A DNA stretch of 64,000 bases from Pseudaquidulcibacter saccharophilus (GTDB lineage Bacteria; Pseudomonadota; Alphaproteobacteria; Caulobacterales; Aquidulcibacteraceae): contig NZ_JAHWUS010000001.1 in assembly GCF_019455445.1 (NCBI RefSeq), positions 434,001 to 498,000 of the forward strand, given 5' to 3'. The notes below the pieces were generated by a model. The model made no database searches. It saw only the letters and a list, made by a program, of their open reading frames with translations, and was not told where the DNA came from. Position numbers and translations under genes: made by a program. Shown piece by piece: positions 62,718 to 64,000 of this stretch. Each line of letters starts with the position of its first letter. The first letter of the stretch is position 1.

Positions 62718-63920
62718 ATGAAAATTAATAAGCGTGAATTAATCACTTCTGGTCTTGGTGTTTTTGTATGTAATCTTCCATCTATTGCGATGGCTAAACA
62801 GAATTTATACGGCGAAGTATTTGATATAGTATGGAAGAATATTGCCGATAAATATTGCTTCTTTGCCGAAAAAAGCATTGATTGGGAACTTGCACGCCGC
62901 ATTTACCGCCCACAGGCCATGTCTGCACGTAGCCAAATTGCGTTCAAGGCGGTGATTGCTTCATTATTGCGTGAAACTTATGACCCCCATACCAATGTTC
63001 ATAATATGCCAGATGGTTATAAAAGGTTTCCATATTTCGATCTTTATTGCCAGAAAATAGATAATGATTACGTTATAAATGCTATTAAACAGAAATCATC
63101 GGCGGCAATAAATGGCGTTATGCCAATGGATAAAATAATCAAAATTGATAATATGCCAATTCAAGAGATGGTTAAAAAGAATTTGCCATTATCTTTAACC
63201 AAGCCAGATCCAAATGCCGAAGAGATGGCGTTAAATCAATCACTGGCAGGCAAAATTGCGACCCCAAGGCAATTGGTAATTAATAGGGATAATCAGGAAA
63301 AAACTATTGATTTGCCGCTTGTGGTTAATCTTAATGATTTGCCAGATATTAAATATAAGATGCTTGAAGGAAATATTGGCTATATTGAAATCCATAGCTT
63401 TGCAGATGAAAAGATTGTTACTGAATTTGCCAAGGCAATGGCGCAATTCAAAGATACAAAGGCAATAATCATTGATGTTCGTTACAATGGCGGTGGTGAT
63501 ACTGCCTATGCCCGCCCAATCATGGGGTGGTTTACTGCGGATAAAAAGCCGTATGCCCTTATGAATGAGCGTAAAGGCAAAGGCATGGGCGAAAAATGGA
63601 CCGAATATGTCGAGCCAAATGGTGATTATTGCTATAAGAACCCTGTGGTGATTTTATGTAACCATTGGTCCGCCTCGATGGCAGAGGGTTTCCCAATGGG
63701 GATGCGTGCGGTTTGTGGTGCAAAGATTATTGGAACAAAAATGATGGGGCTTGGTGCGGCGGTTGAAAGTAATAATATTGAGGATGTTAATCTATCATAC
63801 CAATATTCATTTCAACCGGTTTACGATGTAAATGGCATATCTCGCTCTTTATTTAGCCCTGATATTACAATCAGAAATGATGAAGATTTTCTTGGCGCTG
63901 CGCTTAAATATTTGGCTTAG
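62718..63920 (+). CDS. S41-type (tail-specific protease-like) secreted protein
   Basis: 400 residues. The N-terminus MKINKRELITSGLGVFVC resembles a signal peptide, cleavage perhaps after SIAMA. The C-terminal half matches the S41 peptidase domain: IIIDVRYNGGGDTA, then a nucleophile-region NHWSASMAEGFPMG, where the Ser after WSA is the expected catalytic residue, then GTKMMGLGAAVES. A PDZ-like region (about 120-160, with MPMDKIIKIDNMPIQEM) precedes it. Substrate unknown. The SD is weak (ATAAGGGA about 8 bases before the ATG). Confidence 0.85.
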   Translation: MKINKRELITSGLGVFVCNLPSIAMAKQNLYGEVFDIVWKNIADKYCFFAEKSIDWELARRIYRPQAMSARSQIAFKAVIASLLRETYDPHTNVHNMPDGYKRFPYFDLYCQKIDNDYVINAIKQKSSAAINGVMPMDKIIKIDNMPIQEMVKKNLPLSLTKPDPNAEEMALNQSLAGKIATPRQLVINRDNQEKTIDLPLVVNLNDLPDIKYKMLEGNIGYIEIHSFADEKIVTEFAKAMAQFKDTKAIIIDVRYNGGGDTAYARPIMGWFTADKKPYALMNERKGKGMGEKWTEYVEPNGDYCYKNPVVILCNHWSASMAEGFPMGMRAVCGAKIIGTKMMGLGAAVESNNIEDVNLSYQYSFQPVYDVNGISRSLFSPDITIRNDEDFLGAALKYLA

Positions 63921-64000
63921 GTTTTCTAGGTTTTTTATCAGGTGTTGCCGCCGCAATCGCGTGCATAGTTTCGATAAACCCGCGCGGTTCGGACAATTGG
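63904..64000 (-). CDS. C-terminal end of an unidentified gene (partial)
   Basis: On the minus strand an open frame enters from beyond the window and ends at TAA (63906 to 63904). The visible 31 residues include SEPRGFIETMHAIAAATPDK followed by a Lys/Pro-rich tail KKPRKPKPNI. Such basic tails are common at real C-termini. It overlaps the S41 gene by 17 bases in convergent orientation. Too little is seen for identification. Confidence 0.45.
   Translation of the reverse strand, partial: QLSEPRGFIETMHAIAAATPDKKPRKPKPNI

Overview
The window looks like chromosomal DNA of an alphaproteobacterium with fairly low GC (low 40s % by eye). Lineage markers are a RegB/RegA/SenC redox locus, a PhoH-type NTPase, a DUF3126 protein, the AddAB recombinase pair, a CheY/CheZ pair of the alphaproteobacterial type, a PAS_5 protein, a complete cpa/tad pilus operon and intracellular PHB metabolism (PhaJ-like hydratase, PhaZ depolymerase). 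I saw no rRNA, tRNA, CRISPR array, transposase or integrase. Nearly all of the window is dense, ordinary core genome; gene density is high and starts are often marked by a good Shine-Dalgarno (SD) sequence.

Layout. 0-3 kb: a CheY-like regulator, a phosphomannomutase/phosphoglucomutase and a DUF599 membrane protein. 2.9-11.8 kb: the Tad (Flp) pilus machine in the order cpaA-B-C-D-E-F-tadB-tadC, closed by a strong terminator; no pilin gene is present here. 11.9-18.4 kb: a lipoprotein, prfA, glnE, then a six-EF-hand secreted protein next to an ECF sigma factor and a one-helix anti-sigma candidate. 18.4-24.4 kb: a HerA-like ATPase, a diguanylate cyclase, purEK, a TrhA membrane protein and cheZ-cheY. 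24.5-33 kb: PhaJ-like hydratase, ribF, EamA transporter, ArsC-like protein, hybrid histidine kinase, several secreted or membrane proteins of unknown role, a PAS protein and a gamma-carbonic anhydrase. 33-37.4 kb: phoH with an unusual leader, an unusual soluble chemoreceptor-like protein and a large Asn/Gly-rich secreted repeat protein.

37.7-43.4 kb: regA, a SIMPL-domain gene and regB, divergent from senC, followed by phaZ and an unknown gene. 43.4-52 kb: a long minus-strand run pyrF-addB-addA-trxA-manX-ptsH. 52.2-59.7 kb: asd, rarD, nnrS, a pabB-pabC fusion, a lipoprotein, cysS and folE. 61-64 kb: fumC, an S41-type protein and the tail of one more gene.

The one place that looks accessory is 59.73-60.98 kb, between folE and fumC. 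About 1.2 kb is bracketed by two nearly identical copies (27 of 28 bases) of a Rho-independent terminator. Inside are a 252-residue winged-helix-like protein of unknown function and, divergent from it, a promoter, a leader of about 170 nt with three strong stem-loops, and a 34-codon Arg-rich small ORF with an excellent SD. An 8-base segment of the second stem-loop is perfectly complementary to that SD and can alternatively pair within its own hairpin, which is the design of a translational RNA switch. This is my best candidate for an undescribed system; its function is unknown and it needs comparative evidence.
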